From: Dirofilaria immitis
Lineage: Eukaryota; Nematoda; Chromadorea; Rhabditida; Onchocercidae
NCBI GenBank assembly: GCA_024305405.1
Contig: JAKNDB010000065.1
Coordinates: 496,001-560,000, forward strand
Direction: 5' to 3'
DNA: 64,000 nucleotides
The notes below the pieces were generated by a model that worked only from the letters and a program-made list of their open reading frames with translations, was not told the DNA's origin and ran no database searches. The first letter of the stretch is position 1. Each line of letters starts with the position of its first letter. This document shows positions 1-15,200 of the stretch, one piece after another. The position numbers and the translations under genes are program-made.

Positions 1-150
1 TGATGATGATGATTGCAATGATGATGATGATGATGATGATGATTGCAATGATAATGATGATGATGATTGCAATGATGATGATGATAACGACTGCAATGAT
101 AATGATGATAATAATTGCAATGATGATGATAATGATGATAATGATTGATT
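1..150. repeat. TGATGA/ATTGCA microsatellite
   Basis: Trinucleotide TGA array interrupted at irregular intervals by ATTGCAA blocks. It starts at the window edge, so its full length is unknown. Simple-sequence DNA with no coding interpretation. Confidence 0.9.
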
Positions 151-394
151 GTAAAAATAATAAAAGATGAGATGAGAAAGCGAAAAGAGTAAAATATCAC
201 TGTTAAATGCAATATATTTTCTACATAAAAAAAAAAAAAAATGAACAAAATAACGATCGAATGATCGAGAAATTGTCTACAAATGTTAATACAAAATAAT
301 GTATGTTATAGGATGAAAGAGTAGAATGAAAGAAAGAGTTATGTAACAATAGAAATTGGCTAATTAGAAGTAATTCAAAATTTCATAAAATTTC

Positions 395-445
395 CTCTCT
401 CTCTCTCTCTCTTTCTTTTCTTCTCTCTCTCTCTCTCTCTCTCTT
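395..445. repeat. (CT)n microsatellite
   Basis: Two CT-dinucleotide tracts separated by a short TTTCTTTTCTT spacer. Confidence 0.9.
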
Positions 446-3400
446 TGTATATTAGTGAAGTAGCAAAAGATTGAAAAAAAAAAAAAAAGCAGGCAGTAAT
501 GTTATTATACCTGTTATTCGTTTGAAAAGTAATAGAAAGAATCGTAATCAATTGACCTATTTAAAAGATCTAATCAATACACGGGGCAATAGAGGTAAAA
601 GCGGGAGAAAAGTTCAATAAATTTTTGGATATTAAAAATAAAAATAACCTCTTTCTTTTCCTCCTACATTTTTCAAGAGATCTTTTCGAGAGGCAGTTTG
701 GGATAATTTTGTATGTGAAAAAATGAAACGAACGATTTACGATATGTTCGTTTGCTATGAAGTTGTAATTGAAATTTTTCTCAATGACAACATTTTCTCG
801 CTATTATTAGATGAATCTTCGATTGGGCCATAACTAGGCTACCAATGAGATAAGACTAGAAGTATGCAGCCTTAAGCTAGCTCACTTACCGATTAAATTA
901 TAAGAATTGTGGATTCCTTTTAATAATGATCACAATCGATGCTTAAAATATATCCATCCTATTAATGAGTCTTTCCAGTCTTTCTCTAATCAAAATATTA
1001 AAAAAATAGCAATAATTTGGAATAAGTTGTAAGAGGCAAGAAGCCGAAATTGTTGCGTAGTCTCGAAAAAAAAGAATAACATTGAAAATTTGAACATGCA
1101 TAGTTGGCTTTCATTTCAATCCTATTTAATAAAAGAAAGTGATATATTTGAAATGACAACAAATTTATTCTCAACTTTTTCTTTCTTCTTATCATTCCAA
1201 TCGATATATTTTCTCTTACATTTCTTCCTATTCTTCTTCCAATTCTCAACTTATTCACAATGATTGTAAAAGTTTTTGTAATTGCTGAAATAACTTTTAA
1301 AAATTTGGCTAAAAAATAGTTGGACAAAAATAAACAAACAGATTGATGAGCAAACAGATGCATATGTATATTATCGTAGATATTTTTTAACAATTAAAAG
1401 TAGTGATGATGAAATTAATCATTGATAAAAAAAAAAAAAAGATAAGAAATTCTAATAAAATATGATAGAAATATTCTTGGGTACGGTAATGAATGCAAAA
1501 ATTATGTCGTCCAAATCGTCAATTCTCACGCTAAGCTTTTTTTTAACCAAATTTTTGATTTTAATTGTTAGTAATATATGTGCTTCAAAATCATCACATA
1601 GGATTAGCTTTATTCAGATTTTCAGTTTAATTCTCGAGGTTAAGATTTATAGAAATTTAATTTAAACTTAACTGATCTAAACTGTTCGAAGTTTATAAGT
1701 TAAAGTAAAAGAGAGAATTATTTCATATCTGAAAATGTAAGTATTTTTTCCAAAATTCCAATGATCAGATCTATTCGTGGTCAGACGAAATTAGAAATGC
1801 TACACTTACTGACCTAATCTGATAAAATTACAGATCGAAAGTTAAATTAGTGCTTCTCATTTATATTAAAGCAAGCACTGATAAGGAAACCATCCGAAAA
1901 CTTCAAAAATCAAAAATTAATTTTAAAAAGCCGAAAAATACATTCCAAGTTAAAATGTATAAATGAATCTTAATTAATAAACAATCATGATAACGTTTTG
2001 ATGATTGCAACGATGAATATGTACATATAAAATCCATTCTAATATTTCGAGTGACGGATAAAGGTGGACAAGGCTTTTTAATCTAAATAACCTTTCGACC
2101 TATAATTCGAATGATGCAATTCTACAGGCTAAGCTCTTTAGATCCTCCATTCTAGTTCTTAATTATCTATCTGCCTTTTACAATTCATACAAACTACGAA
2201 AATATTTCAAGTTTTTACTTTCATTTTATCCTTCGTTACCTTTACAACAACATAAATTAATCAGAAGGAAAACGTTGCCAACTACTAAATTCAAATAATG
2301 GCAAATCTATAAAGATGATTAATATTTAATTAAACTTTGTATTTCAAATATATATTTATTGATAATAATGTTTCAAAATGTCAGGTTATATTTTCTTATC
2401 ATTCAAACTTCTTTTATGATATTCAAAGAAATGGAAATTTGTGTAAATATCTAAGGAAGCGAATATGTTAAATATGACTTTCTACTTTTCCAAATAGTAT
2501 TTCATCTATACTGTACTTTTTTTTCTCTTATTTTTATAAAGTTTTTGAGCCTAGAAAGCTTTTATTTGTTAATAATATCTATGTTGAATAAAGGCTATCA
2601 ATAACAATATTCCTAAACATTATATTAATTAATCCTACTATTTTGATAAATTGTTACATTTAACTTCATTTTGAAAATATATTGAAAAGATATAAATATT
2701 CGTAGTAAGCTAAACTTTTAGCTATACATACTCATACTTATGCAAACAAAGAAAATAAATAAAATTTTATATATAAAAATATGTAGACGTATGGTATTTA
2801 TAGTGATATTGTTAGTTATTCGTAAAATATATATATATATATAAAATACGCGAAATTTTACATATATAAACAATGAAAGTATTCTTGTTTATATTAATCA
2901 TTCGTTTTAGCCGAGAAATGATAATAGTTAAGTGGAGGAAATATTTGAAGAACAATATGTAAAATGTAAATGAAGTCAGCAACCGATCGATAAAGAAGAT
3001 CATATAAAATCGGTTAGTTTAAGCAGGATTTACTTGAATATTCTAGAGAAGAATTCGTTTGAATGTAATAACTTACCTTTTCGAATGATGAAATCCGCCG
3101 ATGAAACCATTCAAAATATCTTCAAGTTGTCAATGGATATCATCCTGAAAAAAGGATGACATCAAATATAAGCATAAAGATAATGATAATAGAAATGGAT
3201 GTCTGGCAATGCTCTATCTTATAATATAAATATCAAAATCAATATTATATAATTGGCATTCTTTCGCTTTACTGCTATCAAAATTGTTTAAAATATTCGT
3301 GGTCATCAATCGGAAAATTCATTCAGGATTACCTCATCATTATTCCTACGAAGGAGTTAGAGTAAGTACATATGAAGATGATATTTATCATTTATTCAAC

Positions 3401-5160
3401 ATAGCTTGATCTGATTAATAGCAGTATTTAATTAAGTAAAACTATTTGATGAAAATATGATGATTTTAGTAAAATACTAAATATAATATTATTTTTGCAT
3501 AAATTTATGGAAAAATAACGGAACAAAAAAATTTAAAAAAAAAAAAAAGAAATGATTGATAATTACTTTCAATGGTTTCGATCTTAAACAAAGTTATCAT
3601 ATTAGAAAAAAATAGGGTTATCATCTATAATAAAAATTAGCTCACGAATGAATTAAAACATACTTGGTCAAAATTTGGCACCTTAGACACTTGCAATTTT
3701 TAAAAATTGAAAAAACAACAAACGAATGATTCTTTCCTTCCTATTTCCTATTTGAGACTTCGTCACTTTTTGCTAAAAATGTTGATCGATTGTGAGATCG
3801 ATAGAGTATCAACAAACAATGATAGTCTAAAAGACTGTCTAAAAGACATCCTTTCCTTTCTGGCTATTTTTCTGATAATACAACACCTATACATACACCT
3901 GTCTACTTTTCTTGTTTGTCCTTATGAACAGACAATCACATACAAGAGATAGAATAGAATCGAATAGTATGAAATATGCGAAATAATGAAAGACCGACGA
4001 GTAATGATGCGTAAAAGGACAGATGATGAGATGCATATGACGACAGTAATATACGATAAATTAATTATACCACTATCGGCCGAGAGGTATGTATCATTGA
4101 TATTTCCTTCCTTCCATTCCTCTTCCCTTTCTTTCGTTATTGCCAAAACAAACTTCTTCACTTCGTAAACTGATCCATTCTTTACGTCTATTTCACGTAT
4201 AATCAATTATTATCATCAAAAAGTGAAAGTGATGGACGAAACGTTTCAAATGATATATATATAATTTCAAGATTGAATTATGCTTACGCTTAAATATTGA
4301 TGGCTTAAATAGGCCGCTAATAGATAGATTAAATAAAATAAAGAGATTTAATAAATTCTGTAAAAATTTTTGCAACAACTTTTTTTAATAATTAAAATTA
4401 AATTCGCATAATTATAGTTTTCTAATTTCTATGATTAGTTTTGCATAATTTGCACTATTGTTTGCTTAAATTAAATTACATTCATTAATTTCCTTTTCCC
4501 TTCATTTCATCAGCTTAAATTTCTACGCTTTATTGTATATTCAGTTTACATATCCTCTTGAAAAAATAAAAGTATATAAGACTGACGGACGACTTTCGAT
4601 TATAATATATAACATCCTATAAAACATTTTCATTTCTACAAAATACATACATTATTCAGTTATGATTGCTTTGTTTGATGATTATATTAAAAATGTTTAT
4701 ATAAATTTTTTCCAGAAAATCGGAAGAGTTTCACAAACGTAGATATGCAGATTATAGGTATAATGATAAATGAGATATTTATAAATCAATGGAACATGCA
4801 AGGTGATGACAAAGTTATGCTGTTTAAATTTACGGAATTGATTATCAGATACGATATTAACGTGTTACAATAAAAATAATGATAATAAGTATTCCGTTTT
4901 TTATGCTTCAATATAAAGATTAGATGAGTAATTTTTCGATTACTTGTTAATCTACTTAGTTTTAGCTATTAATTCAACAGTAATCTTCTTCACAAATACT
5001 TGAAATGATAAATTAGAAATATTAAAGAGATCGATATTTTCCATTCATTCTGAAACAAAATTAAAAACCAACAAAAAAATGTCACTGCTGTTATATTGCG
5101 CTAAATTGGAAAATGAAATTTGAAATTCATAATTTATTCTCAACAACATTTATCTATTAT
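446..5160. other. AT-rich intergenic DNA, no gene seen
   Basis: Both strands carry only short AT-driven frames with no recognisable domain, signal peptide or splice pattern. The longest (998-1393, minus) has a Lys/Ile/Phe/Asn composition typical of random AT-rich DNA. Short homopolymers and a TA tract near 2829-2843 are the only structure noted. Confidence 0.6.
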
Positions 5161-5161
5161 A

Positions 5162-5163
<2 letters not shown>

Positions 5164-5200
<37 letters not shown>

Positions 5201-5286
5201 TGCTATTATTATCACTGCTATTATTATTATTGCTATTATTATTATTGCTATTATTATTATTACTGCTATTATTATTATTATTATTA

Positions 5287-5321
<35 letters not shown>

Positions 5322-5322
5322 G
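5164..5322. repeat. (ATT)n trinucleotide array
   Basis: About 160 bp of ATT/TTA repeats with periodic CTG/GCT interruptions. It yields long but meaningless poly-Leu, poly-Tyr and poly-Asn frames on both strands, which I do not call as genes. Confidence 0.95.
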
Positions 5323-6500
5323 TCGCATTCCTTCAAAAACTTTATAAAACCAGAAAAAATTGAAAAATCATGCAAAACATTGCAAAAATTTAGTTTTTAT
5401 CGAAAACCGAAATAATTTTATAAATATGTTTAAACGATCAAAGTATTATTATATCGTAGAATGAAACAAATGCTATGATGTTATATCTAATATAATGAAC
5501 CTTTAACTTATTCTCGTCATTGTCTCATGTTATCAACCTTTATCTTTAACAGTAAAATACCGCAAACTTATTCACATGCAAATGCTTTCCGATCCGATAA
5601 CCTGATTTGTAATGCGTAGAATGTTATAAGGATTTCCATCTGATAACTAAATTTATACAATGTTTAATATATTATAGGGCAATTCTCTGGGAAAGGCTTT
5701 CTTTCATTCTTTTGCTTTGCTCTGACTGCACAGCAATGTTTTGCAACTCAACTTTTAAACTGTCAGAATTTTATCAATTCACAATATCAATAACTTTCAG
5801 ATAACTCCTTTATTGATAATCATTAAATTGTTTTTTGTATCGTATTTACGACAGATAAGGTTCATCAAACCAAAGCATTCGTTATCTACATCCAATTTGT
5901 TAATCATGCAACACCATATTTATAGGATAACTCTAACTCATTCTGCATGTATAATTGATGGATATTTATACATTATAAATGATTTGAATATTGTTCAACG
6001 TGACTTGATTTATAATCTATACACAATTTGAGAAGTGAGTTGCTGAAATAAGTTAATTAATTAAGGTATTTAATAAGGCGTTTAATTTTTTTCCACTTTT
6101 AAATTATCTATTCATTTTTCATGGAATACTACATATTGCATATTTTTGTAATACTGATTGCTTTAAATGTTCGCTAAATATTTAAAATGATACTGCTGAT
6201 GATTGATTTCTCTTTAATTATTACATACTAATTACTTACATTTTTTAAAGAAATTTGAAAGATCATGAACAATTTTTTTCATTTCATCATTTTTATCAGC
6301 ATTGTAAAATTATCACTGAGAACAAGTTGGCTAAATAAATAATAACTAATTTGATTTTTAAGGCATAATTTATTGTTTTTCATTATCTAGCTGCAAAATT
6401 ATTCGTTTTTATTGCGCGAATGTAAATGATTTATTATCATTAATCAACATACTTTGATAAAAATGATTCATATTATGTATTATTTAATACAAGTACGTAA

Positions 6501-6543
<43 letters not shown>

Positions 6544-7840
6544 AAAAAGAGAGAAATGTTTTTTATCTACGTGTTAGGATTTTATGATAATATTTCATTA
6601 CATTAAATCGAAATGAAAATGAAAAAAATCATACTATTTTCCCATATTAATTTTAATCATCATGCAAAAATTATCATTATCAGTTGTTAATATAATTATT
6701 ACTACTACTTGTCGGAACGATCGAAATAATTTATAAAATTTAAAATATGTCTATAACCAAACAATGATATCCTTATATTTGGAATATGCCTTTATACCTT
6801 CGTCATCATCTTTTAAAGCAATAGATTGATAGATGATCATCAGTTACATCTTTTGACTCATCTGTTGTATTTTAACAGCCTTTATTCATTGTAAGTCAAT
6901 ACATTTCCTCATTGGATTTAATTAAAACGAAAGACTATTTAACATCATCCAAATATCACCTTCCTTTGTTGTACGATTCCATTATCCTTTGACCCAAATC
7001 ACTCCAGATTATTCCAATCAGGATAATCAAGAAGAAATCTTCGTCCTAGATTATCACATTGTATTACCGCTAATCTTCGACGAATAAATCTTTATAATTA
7101 TTACTGTCTATGAAGCAAATTAAATGAACAAAAATTTTATGGCATCATTATTGTTATAACCATTTGCTATTATTGTTACAATTAATATATCTATTTTGCT
7201 GTTGCTACTATTATCGTTTATTATTATGTCGTCAACCTCGCACTGTTTATTGTAACTTCTGATGGTGATGCATCTTCCGATTTTATTCATAGAATGAAAG
7301 ATGAAATGTTTCAATCTCGTCAACAAAAATAGAATCAACTTATGTCGCATAAAAGATTCCATTCCTTTTCCAATAAGTTAAAAACTTTTGCGATTTCTAA
7401 CACATTAATTCCTTTTTCCTAGCATACTATCAACAACTTCATCGTTTCCTATCAAAACGCTTGCGGAGGTTTTTGCGACACCAGACACCTCCTTGTCATA
7501 ACGTTTTCAGTTTGAACTGATCATTATGACCAGACTTCTAGAAAGATCAAACTGTCCGCCGGATGGCAATTTCCACATATAAAAAGCTAAACCTAAGTTT
7601 CTAAAGTATAAAAACAATCAATTCAAGGAATTTTAAAAATTCGTCGAAGATAATTAATCCGCAAATAACAACCAAATTCAACCAAATTCTCAAATATTTC
7701 TACATCTCGTGTAGTGAAGAATTTTTCATTTTTTCCTTTGGTTTGCCTTACAACACGGTACACAGAGTTGTAAATTCTTTAACTTCACTTAGCTTCAATT
7801 GTTGCTATCCAAAGATACCAATCTCAAATTTGGGTAATTA
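5323..7840. other. AT-rich intergenic DNA with (TA)n(GA)n tract
   Basis: No supported gene. A compound TA-then-GA microsatellite lies at about 6499-6543. At 7430-7620 base composition is less AT-biased and a TATAAAAAG-like motif occurs near 7579, which could be the edge of a decayed transposable element, but I cannot assign it. Confidence 0.55.
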
Positions 7841-7844
7841 AACA

Positions 7845-8230
7845 TTTATTGTGGTAACATGATAATACATACATCAACGAATTCAGCAATTGCAAAATCA
7901 ATGTACAAATCCAATGATTTCAACAAAAACAATTTTAATGACGATAACACTTAAAGGAAAATGAGATTTAAATAAAGTCTAACCGCCTTGATGAAGTATA
8001 TTCTTTACAATGGTTTGGTGTTGGACCCTGGTTTGGTTGTGAATATAAGAATAAAGAGGAGGGTTTGTTATAGAATAGGAATTATGGCTCATGGACAAAG
8101 GCGAAACAATTTGTAGCTTACATTTTGCATTGTACAGTAAATGCGCACATACAACATACACCCTTTCATGTGAGATCCAACACAAAGAGATCACCGACTT
8201 CTCTGATTTTTGTGTTCTCTTCGCGATTTT
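7845..8230. repeat. Dispersed repeat, copy 1
   Basis: Shares scattered but collinear blocks with 20165-20515 in the same orientation: a shared TTAAAC..TTTATT start, ACATCAACGAA, TTAATGACGATAACA, ATTCTTTA.AATGGTTT and TCCAACACAAAG. The second copy sits just upstream of the Pao retroelement remnant, so this may be a solitary fragment of the same element (LTR or 5' region). That assignment is inference. The frames read here (7979-8383 minus, 8091-8324 plus) are probably accidental. Confidence 0.55.
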
Positions 8231-8899
8231 AATGATGATCACATTTTCTTTTATTCCGGAAACTTTTCGCAATTCATTCGCGGCATATCGAATGATTACA
8301 AACCATCGAGCTTTTATCGTTTGACTTAATTTTTCTTTCATTGATTTTTTAAAAAAACATCCATGCAGTTTTTGTGCTATCAATGATAGCTGTCAATATT
8401 ATTTGATTTGACATTTTGTTACACTCGACAAACACAACCACTCACAAAACATGTTGAAATGTTTCTTTGTTTTATGAATTCAGAAGGATTCATATCAAAT
8501 ATCTTAATGTTTAATAAATAAAAGAGTTCTCTTCAAAATTTGCTTCATTTGATTTGAAATCTAAATTTAAAACTTTTCCTGATGTTATTGCAATAATCAA
8601 GGTAGATTTTCTGTGTTCTAATAATTAGGCCATTCTTTATTTGTTGCATTTTCAAAAATATTGCAATTTTCAGATGAAATTTTTAAATTTTCATATTTAA
8701 TTATGCTTTGTCTGAAGCAATAATGAATTATAAATAAGCAGAAGATTCCATCCATGTAAAATTTCTATTGTAGTGTAATTTTCTTTAAAAAAATATGAAT
8801 AAATCTTCTACCATTTTTGTCCTTTCGTCTTTCACAAAATTAATTAACCAAAAGTTTAAAAATTTGAAAAAGAATTATGAAATTTTAATTTATCGCAGA

Positions 8900-9290
8900 A
8901 GTAATCAATTTCAGATTGTCAGAAGCAACGCATCATTTCAATGCTTTCCAGTTGATTATCTGTGAAGAATGCTTTCATGATCCAGATAAGCTTTCTAATG
9001 AACTATTTCTAAGTGAGAAAAACTATCTGAAGAATTTTTTGCAAACTACTTACAAATTTAATTACCAGACTTATGATCATATGGATTCTAACACTGAATG
9101 AGAAAAATGGATGATGGAATGATGGCGAAGGATCGATAGGACCGCATAAATGACTTGATCTCAAGAAAAGATGGAACTGATTAAAAAGAAAGATGTGGGA
9201 GCAAAAGGTATTGTTGGAAATCTAGGACTGCAAGGATCGGAAGTGAACAAGGAATCTGAAGAATTGGTAGGATTGCTGACAGCAACAGAA
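8900..9290 (+). pseudogene. Decayed collagen-like fragment (third family member)
   Basis: The stretch around 8910-8935 resembles the ATTTCAGATTATCAG acceptor/start block of the better copy at 16373-16755. Downstream, short interrupted Gly-X-Y-like runs can be read (near 9125-9150 and 9195-9260, for example GAKGIVGNLGLQG), broken by stops and frame changes. I infer an old, non-functional relative of the two collagen-like copies described below. The similarity is weak and was judged by eye. Confidence 0.4.
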
Positions 9291-11420
9291 TGAAAACAAT
9301 AAATGATAGAACTATTATCATTGTAGATAAGAAGTAGTTCTTCCCAAACATTGTAGATGTGTTCTTCCATGCTGTTATGAAGTTTGTAGATCTACAATTC
9401 CAGTCGCTGACTTGACGTAATTTACTTATGGATATAAATTTTAAGTTTTGTGAAATAAATGATTTATTATATTTTCAAATCAAATCACGACAAATATTTC
9501 TAACAATTTTTGGTAAAATTTCATGAATCAAAACATACGTTTTTTTGAACTTAATAAAATTTTTCAAACATGTACTTTGACATGTGAAATGTTTGAAGTT
9601 TCAAGCGATTTTGTGTTTTCAAATTTGCGCAAATGATGTCGTTTCGCAAAATGTTTTTCTTTGAAAATTTCTTAAATTTCCCTTTTTCTTTCAATGTGAA
9701 AAGAGGTACCGGCAAATGTGTCTGTCTCTATTAATAATCTTTAAAAACTCTGTGATGTGATAACAAAACTGAATAAATATAGTGTAAATGTGATATTAAT
9801 ATAGATTAAATGGTTTAATATGACACTATAGCATCAGATGAACTTAGTTTCAAGGAACTGAAAAAAAAATCGAAAAAGATGAATAACTGTCGTTAATACT
9901 AACTTTAGAACTTGTTTGATGTGAAGCAATCTGTTGAAGAAGAATTGAGACTCTGTATGAGTAGGAAACAAATACTAGGGAAGGATGAAAAGCTTATATG
10001 AATAACTAACTGATAACAGCAGATTTCAAAAATACATCGTCAGCAAGCAATGTAATACCGAATGATACAGTCAATTTAGAGATTGAAAGATTGATTAACT
10101 GATCACAGATACCATCTATATTATAACTGATGACATTGCTGATAGTCTCGTTAGCAAGATTGACCAATGTGATCAAAATTAAAAAATAGAAAATTGTACA
10201 ATTGTTAGTCGTGACAAAATTAATATATTTATATTTTAATAAGTAAGCAAATTGATGAAAAAAGTTTTCTTACATTATGATTACCATACTTTTTCAAAGC
10301 TTTTCTGAAGGACAAAGTATACATAAAACTACAATAGAAACGCTGCAATCAATATTAAACTTAAAATTTACTACTTTGTATTGATTCTCTCGCTTTTTTT
10401 TTTTTCATAATCATTCATTACCTTCTTTTTACTTCAACATATTGTCTGAAAGATTCATTTGCAATGCTGAAAAATTGTAAACTTGCATAGAGATTTGTTG
10501 TGCAACGTAGATTTTATTCATCGCAACTAAATTAGTTGAGGGATATGGATAATTTAATCGATAGAATGAATTTTCCTTTATTTGTAAAGAAGTTATCTGA
10601 GATTTATTAATGCTAAGGTTATAAAGTTCAATTTGAGAGCACGATAATGTACGACGAGAGCAAAGTCATAGGATTAGAAGATGTGTAATGAAAAGTATGA
10701 ATGTGACCTCTGAACGATAAACTTCACCTTTTATACTCATAGTTTACAATACTTTAAATAATGCCTATGACCTAAAGGATGTTAGATTAAAATCTGATTA
10801 GTTACAATTCTTTAACCAACAACCTTCCATAAAAATTAACGTTTATAAGGATGATTTCTTGTTTGGAAAATATATATTAAAACAATTTCATATTACAAAA
10901 TCACTTTATTATACCGAGATATAATATAAGTATTTTTATCGTTTTCAACATTTTTATATTATGAAATATTTTGGTTATTTCGCTTAAAATTAATGTTTTT
11001 GATCAACATTTGTTAGTAAGCATATGAATATATTTGTTTCACATACGAAGATGACTCAATCTGTCTATCAGTTGAATGGAAGAAAAATTATCAGCAAATA
11101 TGCAATTTCCGCCTATTTGTGAAACCTTTGTCGGATTATGACAATGTTGTGCTCAGTGAAGGAGGAGCAATATTGTATTACTTGACATGACAATAATGAG
11201 ATTATGATTTGCAAATATGACAAAATATTGTTTCGTAAAATTCATATTCGTTAGCGTACCAACTATTTCAGGTCTATGAATTTCGTAAATTAGTGGAAAG
11301 AATACAATTCCGATACGTTTGTAGAAATAGAATAATCCAAATAAAAAAATTGTACGATGGAAACAGCTTCGTTATCTGCGACATATTCTATTTTTGTTGC
11401 TTTTATCCTCCTTCTGTCTT
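9291..11420. other. AT-rich intergenic DNA, no gene seen
   Basis: No frame with a recognisable domain on either strand. Base composition at 9830-10180 is slightly less AT-biased and might include transposon debris, but no motif supports a call. Confidence 0.5.
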
Positions 11421-11469
11421 CCCATACCTCCCTCCACTCCTTTATCACCCGCACCACCTTCTCTCTCAT

Positions 11470-12256
11470 ATCTCAACCTTCGCCTGATGGATCTTGAATT
11501 CAGGCTGTTCTACTGGATTTTGATTTCCTATTGGTCCTTAGGCCCTCATGGTCCTTTATTTCCTAAGTCTCCATCTTGTCCATTTTGACCTAGTGGCCCC
11601 GGAGATCTCGATGAGCTGCAAGCCTGAAAATGAAATTTGCAAAGATTTTCAAAAAATGTCTCCAAATGATTAAAATCTTTTCATACTTTTCTTATTTCGA
11701 AACATTCCATTAGAAAACTCATCTGGATTATGAAAATAGCATAGCATGGACAGTCACTATGAAAACACTGAAAAGATACATTTGCACTGATAATCTGAAA
11801 TTAGCAGTGTCACAATGAGTTGTTTTGCAAACTTTCTTCAAATTTTCAAAATTTCGATTTTTTTGCAATTTCGTAAAAAAAAGGTATGCGAAGCGATATT
11901 CAATTTTTCCAGAAGTTCCTGCAATGAATATCTTTTCCGAATTTAATCTTTTTTTTTATCTATACAAGAAAAAGATTTTTCAAAGTTCAAATTTATAGTG
12001 CATTACTCTGAGCAAATTCTATTTGTTCTATCAAAATTTAAAAAAAATAAATCGCTTGAAAAGCGTTGATATTTTTGATAATAAATGAAATAAAACCATA
12101 ATCAATCTTTTAAAATTGTCGCCGGAATTGTAAGAAAATGTTTTAATATTTAAATTGAAATTGGGAATGAACTTCGACGAATGATCATCTATTTCTATTA
12201 GATTTGGATATATCAGAAATATTTCTATCAGAACAATTATTGATAGTATCTGTAAA
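11470..12256 (-). pseudogene. Inverted, broken copy of the collagen-like gene
   Basis: This is the reverse-complement partner of 15823-16755. The acceptor of the Gly-X-Y exon lies at about 11624 (minus). The frame begins ACSSSRSPGPLGQNGQDG and keeps Gly at every third position for a few triplets, then reaches a TGA and further stops, so it cannot encode a triple helix. The upstream arm (about 11740-12205) is almost identical to the partner: I count only single mismatches or homopolymer indels per 60 bp. The collagen exon itself is strongly diverged. About 3.6 kb separates the two arms. Confidence 0.75.
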
Positions 12257-15200
12257 AGATACATAGACTTTTTCGATGATCAAAAATAATTTAATTGAAT
12301 GACAAGAGATTATTAGCTGATAAAGATTCGGAAGTTGAATGAGAAGATGGGTTTTGAAATTAGAAAAACATATTCAGCAATCTCACATATGTTTTTGATA
12401 ACAGCAGGTTAAAAATCTTTTTTTTTCAGAATCTTAGAAATTCTGAAATTTCTTGATAACTTGAAAATTTTTTCATCTTTATAAAAATATTCTCAACAGA
12501 AGCTGGAATTCAATTTTCTGGATATATTTTTTAGAACAAATTATTTGCAATAGTGGAAGAAAAAAATATTCTTTGTCTCCGCTGGATAATATGATCCTGA
12601 TAAAAAGTGAAATCAAGATTGATAGCCCAAATTGGAAATATTATGCAGTGGCATCGATCTTAGTCAGTTAATCTCAAGTTCACTTTGACAGGGAACAACA
12701 TCATATGATTTCTACATTGTGTTCACGATTGTATTTTTGAAATCTCAGTCGGAAGAAATATTAATTTTAATGGAAACAGAATTTGATTCCATTAGAAATT
12801 TTATAGTAATATCTCGTTTTATCAATATTTTCCTCTTATTGTTTGATTCTTCGAAGGCTAATTTTTGAAATTTTTATTTTTCATCGGTAAGCAAATGAAC
12901 GACAGCATTAATGTATATCACTATTGTAATGCCATCTGTTTTTCCTGCTTTTTTGATTAGCGGTAGAATAGATAGCTTCTTTTTTTTTTTATAACTTCAT
13001 TACATTTAAAAGGAAATGTTATTGATTATATGATCGCTATTCAACATTGTCACATTATCCATTTAATTATTTTTGCATATTTGTCTCTTCAATAAAAACT
13101 CATCATTATCATTATTATCATTGTCATCAATACTTATTATCACCCATCATAAAATAAAATACATTTGAATTTTATTAAGGTTTATGAAATGTATTAATTG
13201 TACATTTCTTTTTTAAATTAATGATTAATAAATATATAACAGTGGAAATAAAAGATAAGCAAATAAATCACTTTTCTCCTTATATATGTTTATATGTATA
13301 TATATACACGAAGGATACAATCACGTAAATGTCAGTATTTATAACGTGACGATAAACGCTAGTTGAATTTTTCGATATCAATATATATTTTTAATCAAGA
13401 AATTAAAGAAGGAAAAAATTCGATTCGCATTACCATTAGGTGTTGATGAATGCATAATGTTATAGTTCAAAAGAATATGATTGAATAATTAACATAACGA
13501 AATGGCAATAGATAAAATAATTACAAATTTGAGTGATATAACTCTATTCGATTATCAAATATCACTGAAAATAACATTAATATACTGTTATCATAGTTGA
13601 TAAAATATTGTATTAATGTTTTGTATTAAAAATATTGTATTAAATATTCACATAATTGATAAAATATTGTATTAATGTTTTAATTTTCTGAATCTTACGG
13701 ATTTCGACCTTTTTTTTTTCTGAATTATTCATGATTCAATAATACGTTACATAGTTGCTCTCATGAGATGATAAATGGACATCCTTGATTTCATATTTTC
13801 AGTGCCAGCGTAATAATCGCTTGAAGTGTCGATAATGAAAACTTACTTTTGATCAATTACTTTTATTTTTAACTTTCATATAATATTTGTTCCTTCTCAT
13901 TTCATAATTTTCTCCATCATAAAAACAAGAAACATTGAAACAATGGTTTCACAAGTTGACAACAAATGATTGAATAAGATGCGACGCGGTAGGCATAACG
14001 TTTATTCAGGATGACAAATATATAAATAACGTATATTTATGCTTCGAAATGATTTTTTCATGAAAATATATCCCTTCGTTGAGAAACTGTGATTAAGAAT
14101 ATAAATTAGAAAAACCACCAAAATGAAGATCTTTTACAAAAATGTGCATGAGTAAATTTTATTTTGAAAATAATAATAAGTGAAATTGGTTAGAAAGTTA
14201 GGAAAAGAAGAATTGGTGACAAAAATATTATAAATTTTCATTCGTCTGCTCATTTAATATATAATTACATCAAGGTACGACGGCAAAATATTATTTCAGG
14301 TAATCAAATATTAATTAGTAATTTTCGCTAATATCTCGTTGATACTTCCAAAAATTATAAAAATTTTTAACAGTTTGCTGAATTTTATTCAGTTTTAAAT
14401 TGTACTGTTTAATTGCAAAATTAAAAATTTTGCATTTCTCCTCTTTTTCTCTAAGCATTTTTTAAACTATCTGATAAATTTTGAATTGGAAGATTTCTAC
14501 AGTAATTTCTTGGTACTACTAGTGAGTGGCAAAATTGCTCGGATAAAAATTGAATGATTTACTTTTTTATCTTATCAGTAATAAATTAATTCTATTGCAG
14601 ATTGTCTTATCTTCATTACTTACGGAATGAAACAATGTCTTTTATATTTCCTTCATTTATTTTTATTTCAATTTAAAAGATAATAAAAAAATGTAGAAAA
14701 TGTAGTGGAACTTTTACGATATATGTTTGCGTCAAAGAAAGACCGACATCTAAAAACAATCATTTCAAATACTATTGAAAAAACATATTGCTTAAAATCA
14801 TTCTCAAATATCATCTTACGCTAAATAAGTTTGAAAATCATATTAAATATGAAATGTTTCTTTGCTCAAAATTTGTTCGAATAAAATGATGACAAATTTC
14901 ATAGTTAACAAATATTTTAAATTTAAAGTAAAAAATTTCATATCAATTTTACATCAACAATACACAATAATCATTAATTGACGTGTAGGATTTTTTCAGA
15001 TTTTCTATTGATATAATTATTATTCATTTGGGTATATAAAAATTTTCCCTTCACATTATTTATGATATAAACGACAGCTGCCAACAGCTGATAATTATTA
15101 AAACTTTTAGTCTGGCATGGTCCAATCATTCGGAAAGTTATTTTAATCACAGAAATAACGCAGATAATTTATAAGAGTACTGTATAGATGATAGATGCAT

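Noticed and set aside
998..1393. 131-codon minus-strand frame
   Set aside because: AT-driven composition, no recognisable domain and no splice or trans-splice context.
5113..5415. Poly-Leu, poly-Tyr and poly-Asn frames
   Set aside because: All come from the ATT trinucleotide repeat read in different frames.
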